Of a DNA stretch of 64,000 nt, positions 43,635-52,992 are shown piece after piece; position 1 is the stretch's first letter, and every line of letters starts with the position of its first letter. The notes under the pieces are model-generated. The model did not search any database. It was not told the DNA's origin and worked only from the letters and a program-made list of their open reading frames with translations. Source of the stretch: Gaetbulibacter sp. S0825 (GTDB lineage Bacteria; Bacteroidota; Bacteroidia; Flavobacteriales; Flavobacteriaceae); assembly GCF_011777505.1 (NCBI RefSeq), contig NZ_JAATJT010000001.1:1488001-1552000 (forward strand), in the 5' to 3' direction. A program made the translations under genes and the position numbers.

Positions 43635-44704
43635 CTGTTGTTTGTAACTATCAATTAAAAAATAACAGAATTGGTAGTATGGATAGGTTTTTTATAGCCT
43701 TTAATAAAGTATGCATAGATAAAGGGTATATAGTAGATTGGTTTTTTCCTAAATCAAAAGCAATTGAGCTGTATAGTGGTATCAATTTTTACAGCGATAG
43801 TGACTCAAATATTGAGACTCTTTTTTTGAATCATATTAACACAGCTAAGCCTAATTATAAGTACGTATTTACTCATTTTATAGAATTGTTTACACCATTT
43901 TACAAAATGGTAAAAAACCAAATGGATTGTAAAATATTTGCTGTTGATCATATGTCTAGACCAGTTGATGGCTTTTCATTAAAAAAGAAAATAAAACGAA
44001 AACTCAAGTATGTTATCTACAAAGAGTACATTGACAAAGTTATTGCTGTAAGCCAGTATATTAAAACAGAAAATGTTAGTGATTACGGTTCTAGTTTAAA
44101 AAGAAAAACAGAGGTAATTTACAATGGCATAGATGCAAAACTTTATCATAACTCTAGCAAATCTAAATCAAAAGAGTCATCAAAATTTAAATTTATTGTG
44201 GTATCGCACTTGGTTTATGAAAAAGGAATTCAGGACTTGATACTTGCAATGAGTAAAGTAGAAGAAAAAACACAAAAGAATATTACTATTGATATCTATG
44301 GCGAAGGCATTTATAAGTCTGAATTGATAGATTTAGTAACTGCTTTAAAATTAGAAGATGTTTTCAGTTTTAAGGGTAGTGTGGATAATTTATATGAATT
44401 GTATGATAAATATGATTTTATGATTCAACCTACATATATGGAAGCTTTTAGTTTATCTATTTTAGAAAGTTTATTTAGTAATGTGCCTGTTATTACAACC
44501 ACTGTGGGTGGAAATGTAGAAATTATTGAAAATGGTATTAATGGATTTTTATTTGAGCCTAAAAATATTGAAGAGCTTAAAGAGATTCTTATTGGTGTTT
44601 GTAACAATAAGTTAGCATTGAAAGAGTCTAACACCTATGAAGAAACTAGAAGCAAATATACCTTAGATAAAATGGTAAATAATTATTTAAAACTTTTACA
44701 ATAA
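43613..44704 (+). CDS. GT4 family glycosyltransferase
   Basis: A 363-residue GT-B enzyme. The C-terminal half has FIVVSHLVYEKGIQDLI and the nucleotide-sugar EX7E motif EAFSLSILE, followed by VPVITTTVGGNVEIIENG. DHMSRPVDGFSLKKKIKRKL in the centre is a basic patch that may bind the membrane or acceptor. The start overlaps the upstream gene by 22 bases and its stop overlaps the next start (TAATG). Retaining mechanism expected from family. Confidence 0.88.
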   Translation: MHKGNHIAVVCNYQLKNNRIGSMDRFFIAFNKVCIDKGYIVDWFFPKSKAIELYSGINFYSDSDSNIETLFLNHINTAKPNYKYVFTHFIELFTPFYKMVKNQMDCKIFAVDHMSRPVDGFSLKKKIKRKLKYVIYKEYIDKVIAVSQYIKTENVSDYGSSLKRKTEVIYNGIDAKLYHNSSKSKSKESSKFKFIVVSHLVYEKGIQDLILAMSKVEEKTQKNITIDIYGEGIYKSELIDLVTALKLEDVFSFKGSVDNLYELYDKYDFMIQPTYMEAFSLSILESLFSNVPVITTTVGGNVEIIENGINGFLFEPKNIEELKEILIGVCNNKLALKESNTYEETRSKYTLDKMVNNYLKLLQ

Positions 44705-45840
44705 TGCACGTAGGTTTTTTAACACCTGAATATCCACACCCAAGTTTATCTCCATCAGGAGGTTTAGGTACAAGTATAAAAAACTTAGCTGTTAGGTTAG
44801 CTGCTTCAGGAGTTAAAGTAACCGTTTTTGTTGTATTTCAAAATCAAGATGAAACATTTGAAGACCATTCTGTAAAAATTAAAAGTATTAAACTTAAAAA
44901 GCATAGGTTTTTTGGGTGGTATAAAGAGCGCAAACGTATTCAGCACATTATTCAAAAAGAAATTAATAAGGAATCAATAGATGTTCTTGAAGCACCAGAT
45001 TGGACAGGGATTTCAGCATTTATGAAGTTTTCCGTACCATTAGTTATAAGATTAAATGGAAGTGATGGGTATTTCTGTAAATTGGATAAGAGAAAACAAA
45101 AGTTTAAAAATTTTGTATTCGAAAAAACAGCATTGAAAAATGCAGATAAAATTGTTTCTGTGAGTACATTTACAGGAACGATGACAAAGAAAATTTTCGG
45201 ATTAAAAAATAGCATTCAAACCATTCATAATAGTATTGATGTTGACCAATTTTCACCCAATAATTCAAAAATTAATAATGGACAAATACTGTATTTTGGA
45301 ACTATTATTAGAAAAAAAGGCGTTTTAGAACTTGCTAAGGCATTTAATTTGGTTATAGAAAAAAACAGCAATGCCAATTTGTTGTTAGTAGGTAAAGACG
45401 CTATTGATGTATTTACAAAAACAACAACCATTCAATTGTTCTATGATTTATTATCACCTGAGGCTAGAGCCTCAGTAACGCATTTACAAGAAGTGCCTTA
45501 TAATGAAATTAAAAACTATATCCACGAAGCTAATGTAGTGGTTTTACCAAGTTTTGCTGAAGCCTTTCCAATGACTTGGCTAGAAACTTTAGCATTGGAA
45601 AAACCATTGGTTTCTTCTAATATAGGTTGGGCAAACGAATTAATGGTAAATAATTTAACTGGATTTACAGTAGACCCAAGAAATCATGAAGAGTTTGCTT
45701 TAAAAATTATTGAGTTATTAGAGAGCCCAAAGCTATGTGAGGCATATGGTAAAGCAGGTAGATTGAGAGTTATTGAAAATTTTTCTGCTCAAAAAATAAC
45801 AAATCAAAATATTGAATTTTATAAATCGGTAATTAATTAA
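44704..45840 (+). CDS. GT4 family glycosyltransferase
   Basis: A 378-residue GT-B enzyme with the N-terminal acceptor-side glycine loop SGGLGTSIKNLAVRLAASG, the middle TIHNSIDVDQFSP, then LYFGTIIRKKGVLELAKAF and the EX7E motif EAFPMTWLE followed by KPLVSSNIGWANEL. It is the clearest GT4 in the run. It is coupled on both sides by TAATG overlaps. Confidence 0.92.
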   Translation: MHVGFLTPEYPHPSLSPSGGLGTSIKNLAVRLAASGVKVTVFVVFQNQDETFEDHSVKIKSIKLKKHRFFGWYKERKRIQHIIQKEINKESIDVLEAPDWTGISAFMKFSVPLVIRLNGSDGYFCKLDKRKQKFKNFVFEKTALKNADKIVSVSTFTGTMTKKIFGLKNSIQTIHNSIDVDQFSPNNSKINNGQILYFGTIIRKKGVLELAKAFNLVIEKNSNANLLLVGKDAIDVFTKTTTIQLFYDLLSPEARASVTHLQEVPYNEIKNYIHEANVVVLPSFAEAFPMTWLETLALEKPLVSSNIGWANELMVNNLTGFTVDPRNHEEFALKIIELLESPKLCEAYGKAGRLRVIENFSAQKITNQNIEFYKSVIN

Positions 45841-47387
45841 TGATTGTAATATTACATAAAGATGATAAGGTTATTAATATTCTTAATCACAGTTCAAAAG
45901 AGGAGATACAAACTGTAAATAAGAATTTAGTTAACGTTTTTTTTGACCTTGTAGAGCGGTTTAGAGACACGCTCATAGTTTGGTGTGATGATGATTTAAA
46001 AGAATTTATGAACCTAACTGAATTCAATGCTATATTTCATCATAAGTTAATAATGGCTTCCTTTAATACAAGAGAATTTTATTATATAGACAAACGAATT
46101 GGTTATGTAGAATCATCTCCTTTTATAAACGTTAATAAAAAAGTTACTTACCCAACATGGTTAATGAGCAGTTGTATTGGTGGAGTAAATTCTGATGTTT
46201 TGTCTTGTTACAATCAAAGAGATTATAAAAATGAAACATTTAATTATGTTTTAAATTCAATAGCCAAAAGAGGGATTGCAAATGGTTTGTTTTGTTATTC
46301 TGCCCCAAAGCTCTTAACTAACAACAGTATAGCTTCAAAAGTTTTTAAACTATCAAGATTTGTGCTTTTTAAGTTTATTAAAGAACACTACAAAGGAAGA
46401 TGGGCTTTCTTGACCTTATTTAATTGCTTGGTCTACGAAAAACGAGCAGTAGTACTACCATTTTTAAGGTCTATTTTTACTTCAAGAAAATTTGACAAAC
46501 CCAATTTTGAAGATTTAAAAATAGTTGCAAATAAAAATGTTAGTACCAGCAAAAGTAGTATCGATGTGATAATACCAACAATAGGTAGAAAAGACTATTT
46601 ATACGATGTTTTAAAAGATTTAGGAAATCAAACGTTGTTGCCAAAAAATGTCATAATCATTGAGCAAAACCCAGACATGGGAAGTAAATCAGATTTGGAC
46701 TATTTGCAAAATCAATCATGGCCTTTCCACATAAAACATACGTTTATTAATAAAACTGGAGCTTGTAATGCTAGAAATATGGCATTAAAGCAAATAGAAT
46801 CAGATTGGGTTTTTATGGCTGATGATGATATAAGATTTAAAAAAGACATTTTGGAAACAGCCTTAAATGAGATGTTCAATTATAAGTTAAATGCTGCTAC
46901 TTTAAGTTGTTTAAGAAAAGGGGATGAAAATATTGTGCGGCCTATGTTGCAATGGAATACGTTTGGTTCTGGATGTAGTATTGTTTCTAAAAATATTGCT
47001 CAACAAATAGCTTTTGATATTGCTTTTGAACATGGTTTTGGTGAAGATGGAGATTATGGAATGCAAATTAGAAATTTAGGAGAAGATATTGGGTACATCA
47101 GTAAATGTAACTTAGAGCATTTAAAAGCGCCAATAGGAGGTTTTAGGACAAAAATCACTCAGTCATGGCAGGATGATAAAATTCAACCTAAACCTTCGCC
47201 AACCATTACGTTGTTTAATTTAAAAAATCAAACAAAAGAGCAAATATTAGGCTATAAAACACTTTTGTTTATCAAGTTTTTCAGTAATCAAAAAAACAAG
47301 AATATTTTCTCGTACTTTATAAATATGAGAAAAAGATGGAAAAGAAGTGTGTATTGGGCTAATAAACTTAAAAACGCTACTAGTTAA
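45840..47387 (+). CDS. Two-part protein: unknown N-terminal domain plus GT2 glycosyltransferase
   Basis: A 515-residue protein. Residues 241-515 form a GT-A enzyme (VIIPTIGRKDYLYDVLKDLG, FINKTGACNARNMALKQIES, then MADDDIRF near 326-333, and a HGFGEDGDYGMQIRNLG base element). Residues 1-235 are not recognised. Their pattern (VWCDDDLKEFM near 68, then YPTWLMSSCIGGVNSDVL near 121, and NYVLNSIAKRG) suggests a degenerate GT-A-like fold, so this may be a double-transferase fusion with one inactive half. It overlaps both neighbours by one base. Confidence 0.78.
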   Translation: MIVILHKDDKVINILNHSSKEEIQTVNKNLVNVFFDLVERFRDTLIVWCDDDLKEFMNLTEFNAIFHHKLIMASFNTREFYYIDKRIGYVESSPFINVNKKVTYPTWLMSSCIGGVNSDVLSCYNQRDYKNETFNYVLNSIAKRGIANGLFCYSAPKLLTNNSIASKVFKLSRFVLFKFIKEHYKGRWAFLTLFNCLVYEKRAVVLPFLRSIFTSRKFDKPNFEDLKIVANKNVSTSKSSIDVIIPTIGRKDYLYDVLKDLGNQTLLPKNVIIIEQNPDMGSKSDLDYLQNQSWPFHIKHTFINKTGACNARNMALKQIESDWVFMADDDIRFKKDILETALNEMFNYKLNAATLSCLRKGDENIVRPMLQWNTFGSGCSIVSKNIAQQIAFDIAFEHGFGEDGDYGMQIRNLGEDIGYISKCNLEHLKAPIGGFRTKITQSWQDDKIQPKPSPTITLFNLKNQTKEQILGYKTLLFIKFFSNQKNKNIFSYFINMRKRWKRSVYWANKLKNATS

Positions 47388-48382
47388 TGAACTTTTCTTT
47401 AGTGATATGTACTTATATGCGACCGCAACCTTTGTTGAGGTTGTTAAACTCTGTCCAAACGCAAACGGTATATCCAAGTGAAGTTTTAATTATCGATGGT
47501 TCAACCAATGATGAAACAAAGAAAATTTTAGATGTAAACCCTTTCAAAAGTCTTAAATATTTCAAAGTAGAAGACATCCAAAGAGGATTAACAAAACAGC
47601 GAAACTTTGGAATACAAAAAGTGTCTAATGAATCTGAAATCATCTGTTTTTTAGATGATGATACGGTTTTAGAAAATGATTATTTTGAGCAATTACTTAG
47701 CACTTATACATCATTTCCCAATGCGTTGGGAGTAGGAGGTTATATAACAAACGAAGTAGTTTGGACAAAGTCAAAAACACTAACTTCGAAAAAGAAATTC
47801 TTTTACGATGGTTTTGAACGTAGCGAACCTTTACGTTTTAGAGTAAGACTTTTTTTTGGCTTACAACCTAACACAAAACCATGTGTCTTGCCAAAATTTT
47901 CTCATGGTAGAAGCGTTAGTTTTTTACCACCTTCTGGTAAAATTTATAAAGTGGAACAATTTATGGGAGGCGTATCGTCTTTCAAAAAAGAAGTTTTCGA
48001 TACAATGATTTTTTCAACCTATTTTGAAGGATATGGCTTGTATGAAGATGCTGATTTTACTTTAAGGCTTTCAAATTTAGGTGAATTATATGTCAACACC
48101 TCTGCACGATTAAGACATTATCATGATGCTTCAGGAAGACCAAATAAATTCAAATACGGAAAAATGGTGGCTAGAAATGGTTGGTATGTTTGGCGTGTTA
48201 AACACCCTAATCCTAGCTTAAAAAATAGATTGAAATGGAATTTTACATTTATACTGCTTATGAAGCTAAGGTTTATAAATGTATTTACTTCAAAAAATAA
48301 AATAGAAGCTTTAACTGAAGGCTTTGGTCGATTTTTTGGATGGTTATCGTTAATTTTTTATAAGCCTAAAATTGAAAGATGA
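47387..48382 (+). CDS. GT2 family glycosyltransferase
   Basis: A 331-residue GT-A enzyme: SLVICTYMRPQPLLRLLNSV, IDGSTND (36-42), GLTKQRNFGIQKV and LDDDTVLE (89-96). The acceptor-side region YFEGYGLYEDADFTLRLSNLG carries the acidic catalytic element. The C-terminus is basic with a hydrophobic stretch near 295-330 that could anchor it to the membrane. It overlaps the next gene by 4 bp (ATGA). Confidence 0.9.
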   Translation: MNFSLVICTYMRPQPLLRLLNSVQTQTVYPSEVLIIDGSTNDETKKILDVNPFKSLKYFKVEDIQRGLTKQRNFGIQKVSNESEIICFLDDDTVLENDYFEQLLSTYTSFPNALGVGGYITNEVVWTKSKTLTSKKKFFYDGFERSEPLRFRVRLFFGLQPNTKPCVLPKFSHGRSVSFLPPSGKIYKVEQFMGGVSSFKKEVFDTMIFSTYFEGYGLYEDADFTLRLSNLGELYVNTSARLRHYHDASGRPNKFKYGKMVARNGWYVWRVKHPNPSLKNRLKWNFTFILLMKLRFINVFTSKNKIEALTEGFGRFFGWLSLIFYKPKIER

Positions 48383-49503
48383 ATTTTGTAATCATTTCTC
48401 ACGCTTTGCATAAAACTCATAATGGGAGTTTATATGCCTATGCGCCATATGTGCAGGAAATGAACTTATGGTTAAAGTATGTTGATAGTGTTGAGATTGT
48501 TGCGCCTTTAGCAAAAAATAAAGAGGTAACTCCTATTGATATAGCTTATCAACATGATAATATTAATATAAATACGATTCCTCAAATTAAGTTCACCTCT
48601 ATTAAAACATCAATTGTATCTCTATTCAAGCTACCAACAATTTTATTTGCCATTTTTAAAGCCTGTAAAAAAGCAGACCACATACATTTGCGTTGTCCAG
48701 GAAATATTGGCTTATTAGGGTGTTTGGTTCAAATATGTTTTCCAAAAAAACTAAAAACAGCTAAGTATGCAGGTAACTGGGATCCAAATTCCAAACAACC
48801 AAAATCGTATAGATTTCAAAAATGGCTTTTAAAAAATGAATTTCTAACTAAAAACATGAAAGTCTTAGTTTATGGTAATTGGAAAGATTCTTCGAAAAAT
48901 ATAGTTCCCTTTTTTACAGCTTCGTATAATGAAAATGAAAAAGCGGATGTTTCTACAAAAACCTTAGATGGAAGAATTAATATTTTATTTGTTGGAACTT
49001 TGAGTCATGGAAAGCAACCGTTGCTGACAGTAAAAGGGGTTAATGAGTTAATTAAGTTAGGTTATAATGTGCATTTAGATATTTATGGTGAAGGACAGCA
49101 ACGCAGCATAATTGAGGAATATATTTCTAAAAACAATCTATCAAAACATGTTACTTTACACGGTAACAAAGACAAGTCGACTCTTAAAAATGCGTATCGA
49201 AAAGCTCACTTTTTAGTATTTATGTCAAAATCTGAAGGTTGGCCAAAAGCCATAGCTGAAGCCATGTTTTGGAAATGTTTACCTATTAGTACTGAGGTTT
49301 CCTGTGTACCTCAAATGTTAGGTTTTGGAGAACGAGGTAGTATTATTAAACCGAATCAAGAAAGCATAATAAATGAGTTTAAAGTCTATTTTAATGATAA
49401 AGAGCTATATCAAGATAAAGTGGAGAAAGCGTATCTTTGGTCTAGAGTTTATACTTTAGATAAATTTGAAGCCGAAATCCCCAAACTTTTAAGCAACCCA
49501 TGA
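48379..49503 (+). CDS. GT4 family glycosyltransferase
   Basis: A 374-residue GT-B enzyme with HLRCPGNIGLLGCLVQICFP in the N-terminal half and INILFVGTLSHGKQPLLTVK, then the EX7E motif EGWPKAIAE with SEG before it and FWKCLPISTEVSCVPQML after. ATGA overlaps link it to both neighbours. Donor and acceptor are unknown. Confidence 0.9.
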   Translation: MNFVIISHALHKTHNGSLYAYAPYVQEMNLWLKYVDSVEIVAPLAKNKEVTPIDIAYQHDNININTIPQIKFTSIKTSIVSLFKLPTILFAIFKACKKADHIHLRCPGNIGLLGCLVQICFPKKLKTAKYAGNWDPNSKQPKSYRFQKWLLKNEFLTKNMKVLVYGNWKDSSKNIVPFFTASYNENEKADVSTKTLDGRINILFVGTLSHGKQPLLTVKGVNELIKLGYNVHLDIYGEGQQRSIIEEYISKNNLSKHVTLHGNKDKSTLKNAYRKAHFLVFMSKSEGWPKAIAEAMFWKCLPISTEVSCVPQMLGFGERGSIIKPNQESIINEFKVYFNDKELYQDKVEKAYLWSRVYTLDKFEAEIPKLLSNP

Positions 49504-50591
49504 GAGTACTGCAATTAATAGATTCTTTAGACGCTGGAGGCGCTGAGCGAGTAGCTGTTAATATTGCCAATGCATTATCTTTAAATGAAGGTTCTAATTC
49601 ATGCTTATGTGCCACTAGAAAAGAAGGCTTGCTGAAAAGTAGTTTAGATAAAAATGTTGCCTATCTGTTTCTGAGCAAAAAATCAACTTTTGATATTTCA
49701 GCTATAAAAAGGCTAAATAAGTTTGTGAAAAATAAAAAGATCGATATTATTCATGCACATTCAACATCATTTTTTTTAGCAACTTTAGTTAGATTTTTGC
49801 ATCCAAAGGTTAAAATTGTTTGGCATGATCATTATGGTAATAGTGAGTTTTTAGAAAAACGAAAATCTAAAACACTTCAATTTTGCTCTAAATACTTTTC
49901 ATATAGTATTTGTGTCAATAATACTTTAAAAGATTGGTCAATAACACACTTAAAATCTGCTAATGTTGCTTATTTGCCAAATTTTGCGGTTAAAGATGAT
50001 TATAAACCGTTAACCTTTTTAAAAGGAGTAGATGGAAAACGCTTTTTGCATTTAGCAAATTTGAGACCTCAAAAAGATCATATTACATTGTTAAAAGCAT
50101 TTAAGGAAGTAGTTAATGAGTGTCCTGAATGTACATTGCATTGTGTTGGGAAGAATTTTGATGATGACTATTCCAAATTAATTATCAAAAATATTAATGA
50201 GCTTGGATTGACTGATAAAGTTTTTCTTTATGGAAGTAAAAAAGATATATCAAATATTTTAAATCAAAGTGATATTTGTGTATTATCTTCAAAATCTGAA
50301 GGGTTGCCTATAGCTTTATTAGAATATGGTCTTGCTGGAAAACCTGTAGTAACTACAAATGTTGGAAATTGCAATCAAGTGATAGAAAACGGAGTTAATG
50401 GTGTAATTGTAGATAAAGAAGTTCCTGAATTATTAGCAGTGGGCTTATTACATGTTTTAAAGAATGAAGATAAAGCAAGGATTTATGGGCAACAGTTACA
50501 AGAAAAGGTAAAAAAACTTTATTCCCAAGAAACATATTTAACTAAATTAAAGGCGATTTATAATACGGTTATAGATGCAGAGTTTAAGTAA
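49500..50591 (+). CDS. GT4 family glycosyltransferase
   Basis: A 363-residue GT-B enzyme beginning VLQLIDSLDAGGAERVAVNI, the classic GT4 glycine loop. IIHAHSTSFFLATLVRFLHP supplies acceptor-side residues. The donor side shows FLHLANLRPQKDHITLLKAF and EX7E as EGLPIALLE, followed by KPVVTTNVGNCNQVIENG. It precedes the polymerase-like membrane gene and overlaps it by 17 bases. Confidence 0.93.
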   Translation: MRVLQLIDSLDAGGAERVAVNIANALSLNEGSNSCLCATRKEGLLKSSLDKNVAYLFLSKKSTFDISAIKRLNKFVKNKKIDIIHAHSTSFFLATLVRFLHPKVKIVWHDHYGNSEFLEKRKSKTLQFCSKYFSYSICVNNTLKDWSITHLKSANVAYLPNFAVKDDYKPLTFLKGVDGKRFLHLANLRPQKDHITLLKAFKEVVNECPECTLHCVGKNFDDDYSKLIIKNINELGLTDKVFLYGSKKDISNILNQSDICVLSSKSEGLPIALLEYGLAGKPVVTTNVGNCNQVIENGVNGVIVDKEVPELLAVGLLHVLKNEDKARIYGQQLQEKVKKLYSQETYLTKLKAIYNTVIDAEFK

Positions 50592-51924
50592 AAAAAATAG
50601 TGAACTGATTTTTATCCTTTTGCATATAGCATTAGGTTTAGTCATTTATTATATACCATTTAGCTCAAAACTGGTTAGTCTTTTAGTTGTGTTCTTATCT
50701 ATTTTTCTTGTTTTACTATCAAAAAATAAAGTACTGGCTGTACTAATTGCTTGTGCCTATGTAGCGACAAGTGATGTGTTTTTTAGAATGACTGGTGGCT
50801 TATTTTTTTACGAATTGCATAAATATTTGTTGATTGTTTTAGTTTTTATTGGATTCATTTTTGATCAAGTAAGAGTCAAAGGGCAAGTATATTTAATGTA
50901 TGTCGCTTTATTATTACTCACTATTGTTTTTACGGCCTATGACTATACCGATGAGGTTAGAAAAATGATAGCATTTAATTTAGCTGGTCCAGTCTCTTTG
51001 GGTTTTGTGGCATTTTATTTTTACAAGAAGAAAATAACAATGCAGCAATTAAGTAAAGTGCTGTTTTTTGCACTATTACCAATAATTTCATTAGTAGTGT
51101 ATTTGTTTTTATATACACCTAGTATTAAGGATTCTGTTACAGGTACAGCATCAAACTTTGCGACATCGGGAGGGTTTGGACCAAATCAAGTGGCTACTAT
51201 TTTAGGAGTAGGTATGTTTATTTTATTTTCAAGATTGTTGTTTAACAAGTTTAGAGGCATTCAATCTATTTTAGAGCTATTACTTTTTGGATATATTAGT
51301 TTTAGAGGCTTAGTAACATTTTCTAGAGGTGGAATAATCACAGCTATTGTTGCAATAATATTTCTAATAGCTTTAACGTATTTAAGAGGACATAGAAAGT
51401 TCCGAAGTAAAGTATTGATGGTTATATTTTGGTCTATTATTTTAGGAGTATCAGTTTGGTTCTATGCATCTAATAGAACGTCTGGGCTAATTGAAAATAG
51501 GTATGCTAACCAAAATGCTGTTGGAGTTGAAAAGCAAGATGTTTCAACTGGTAGAAAAGATTTGTTTTTAACAGAGGTTGAAGCATTTGTTGAGAGCCCA
51601 ATTATTGGTATTGGTGTTGGGAAAAATAAAGGATATCGTTTTGACAAAACAGGAAAGGTTGCTGCTTCGCATAACGAAATAAGTCGTTTGTTAGCAGAAC
51701 ACGGTTCTCTTGGGATTATAGCGCTAAGTATATTATTATTGGTGCCACTTTTGCTTAGAATTGAAAATAACAGAAATATCTACTTCTACTCATTTTTCAT
51801 TATGTGGTTACTAACAATAAATCATTCAGCTATGAGAATTGCTTTCCCATCGTTTATTTATGGTTTATGTTTGTTAGATGTTACTTTTCCAAAGAAAACC
51901 AGTTTAAAAAAGCAAGTAGCTTAA
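50575..51924 (+). CDS. O-antigen polymerase/ligase family membrane protein (Wzy/WaaL-like)
   Basis: A 449-residue protein with about 10-12 membrane helices and a large periplasmic loop (about 300-370). It contains the family's FSRGGIITAIVAI and, in the loop, the conserved VAASHNEISRLLAEHG, whose His is the likely catalytic residue in PF04932 proteins. Such enzymes either polymerise lipid-linked repeat units (Wzy) or ligate glycans to lipid A core or protein (WaaL, PglL). Sequence alone does not decide which. An ABC exporter is also in the locus. Confidence 0.87.
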   Translation: MQSLSKKNSELIFILLHIALGLVIYYIPFSSKLVSLLVVFLSIFLVLLSKNKVLAVLIACAYVATSDVFFRMTGGLFFYELHKYLLIVLVFIGFIFDQVRVKGQVYLMYVALLLLTIVFTAYDYTDEVRKMIAFNLAGPVSLGFVAFYFYKKKITMQQLSKVLFFALLPIISLVVYLFLYTPSIKDSVTGTASNFATSGGFGPNQVATILGVGMFILFSRLLFNKFRGIQSILELLLFGYISFRGLVTFSRGGIITAIVAIIFLIALTYLRGHRKFRSKVLMVIFWSIILGVSVWFYASNRTSGLIENRYANQNAVGVEKQDVSTGRKDLFLTEVEAFVESPIIGIGVGKNKGYRFDKTGKVAASHNEISRLLAEHGSLGIIALSILLLVPLLLRIENNRNIYFYSFFIMWLLTINHSAMRIAFPSFIYGLCLLDVTFPKKTSLKKQVA

Positions 51925-51933
51925 AATTTATTT

Positions 51934-52947
51934 ATGATACTTTATCTTGGAAATAACTTAAAGTCAAAAAATACTAACTTGACAACTTTAGCACAATTAA
52001 GTAGCCTGCTAAAAAGTGAAGGATATTCTATAAAGACTGCCTCTTCATTACGCAATCAGTTTCTAAGATTATTATCTATGCTCTGGGCTATTATCAAGTA
52101 TAGCAGTAGAATTAATTATGTATTGATAGACACATATAGCACTAAAAACTTCTACTATGCGCTAGCAACAAGTCAGTTATGTAGGTTTTTAAAACTAAAA
52201 TACATTCCTATTCTTCATGGTGGTGATTTGCCATCTAGATTAGATAAATCTGCAAAGTTTAGTACATTGATTTTTTCTAATTCGTACAAAAATGTAGCGG
52301 TTTCAAATTATTTAAAATATGAGTTTGATACAAGAGGGTTTGAGTCTATTTTTATTCCAAATGTTTTAGAATTAGAAAAGTATAACTTCTTTAAAAGGGG
52401 ATTTTCCAATCCAAAGCTGTTATATGTACGAGCGTTTGCTAATATTTATAACCCAGAAATGGCTGTTAAAGTGCTAAATGAAATTAAAAAGGAATATCCT
52501 GAAGCCATGTTATGTATGGTTGGACCAGAAAAAGACAGCTCTTTTAAAAATTGTAAAGCTTTAGCAAAAAAGCTTGAATTGGAAAATAGTATTGAATTTA
52601 CAGGAATGTTATCTAAAAATGAATGGCATAAAAAATCAGAACAGTATAATATTTTTATTAATACAACAAATATCGATAACGCACCTGTGAGTGTTATGGA
52701 GGCTATGGCTTTAGGATTACCTATCGTATCAACTAATGTTGGAGGTATGCCGTTTTTAATTGAAAACAATAAAACAGGAATTCTTGTAAAGAAAAACGAT
52801 ATAAACGCTATGGTAAACGCCATATCTTCTATTTGTAAGAATGAAAGAATTACTAATCAATTAGTAATTAATGCTAGGAAGCTGGTAGAAAGTCATGACT
52901 GGAACAAAGTTAAATTTCTGTGGTGCAATATATTACATAGTAAGTAG
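51934..52947 (+). CDS. GT4 family glycosyltransferase
   Basis: A 337-residue GT-B enzyme. NVLIDTYSTKNFYYALATSQ-like N-terminal half and KYIPILHGGDLPSRLDKS face the acceptor. LLYVRAFANIYNPEMAVKVL and the EX7E variant DNAPVSVME (Asp for the first Glu) followed by ALGLPIVSTNVGGMPFLIEN form the donor site. It closes the transferase run, 45 bp before the second initiating transferase. Confidence 0.87.
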   Translation: MILYLGNNLKSKNTNLTTLAQLSSLLKSEGYSIKTASSLRNQFLRLLSMLWAIIKYSSRINYVLIDTYSTKNFYYALATSQLCRFLKLKYIPILHGGDLPSRLDKSAKFSTLIFSNSYKNVAVSNYLKYEFDTRGFESIFIPNVLELEKYNFFKRGFSNPKLLYVRAFANIYNPEMAVKVLNEIKKEYPEAMLCMVGPEKDSSFKNCKALAKKLELENSIEFTGMLSKNEWHKKSEQYNIFINTTNIDNAPVSVMEAMALGLPIVSTNVGGMPFLIENNKTGILVKKNDINAMVNAISSICKNERITNQLVINARKLVESHDWNKVKFLWCNILHSK

Positions 52948-52992
52948 CACAAAGTTGTTTTACTTAGTATCTTTAACACATTAAATAATACA

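Noticed and set aside
52446-52823. A 125-codon antisense frame inside the last GT4 gene.
   Set aside because: It is fully covered by conserved GT4 motifs on the plus strand and matches no family.
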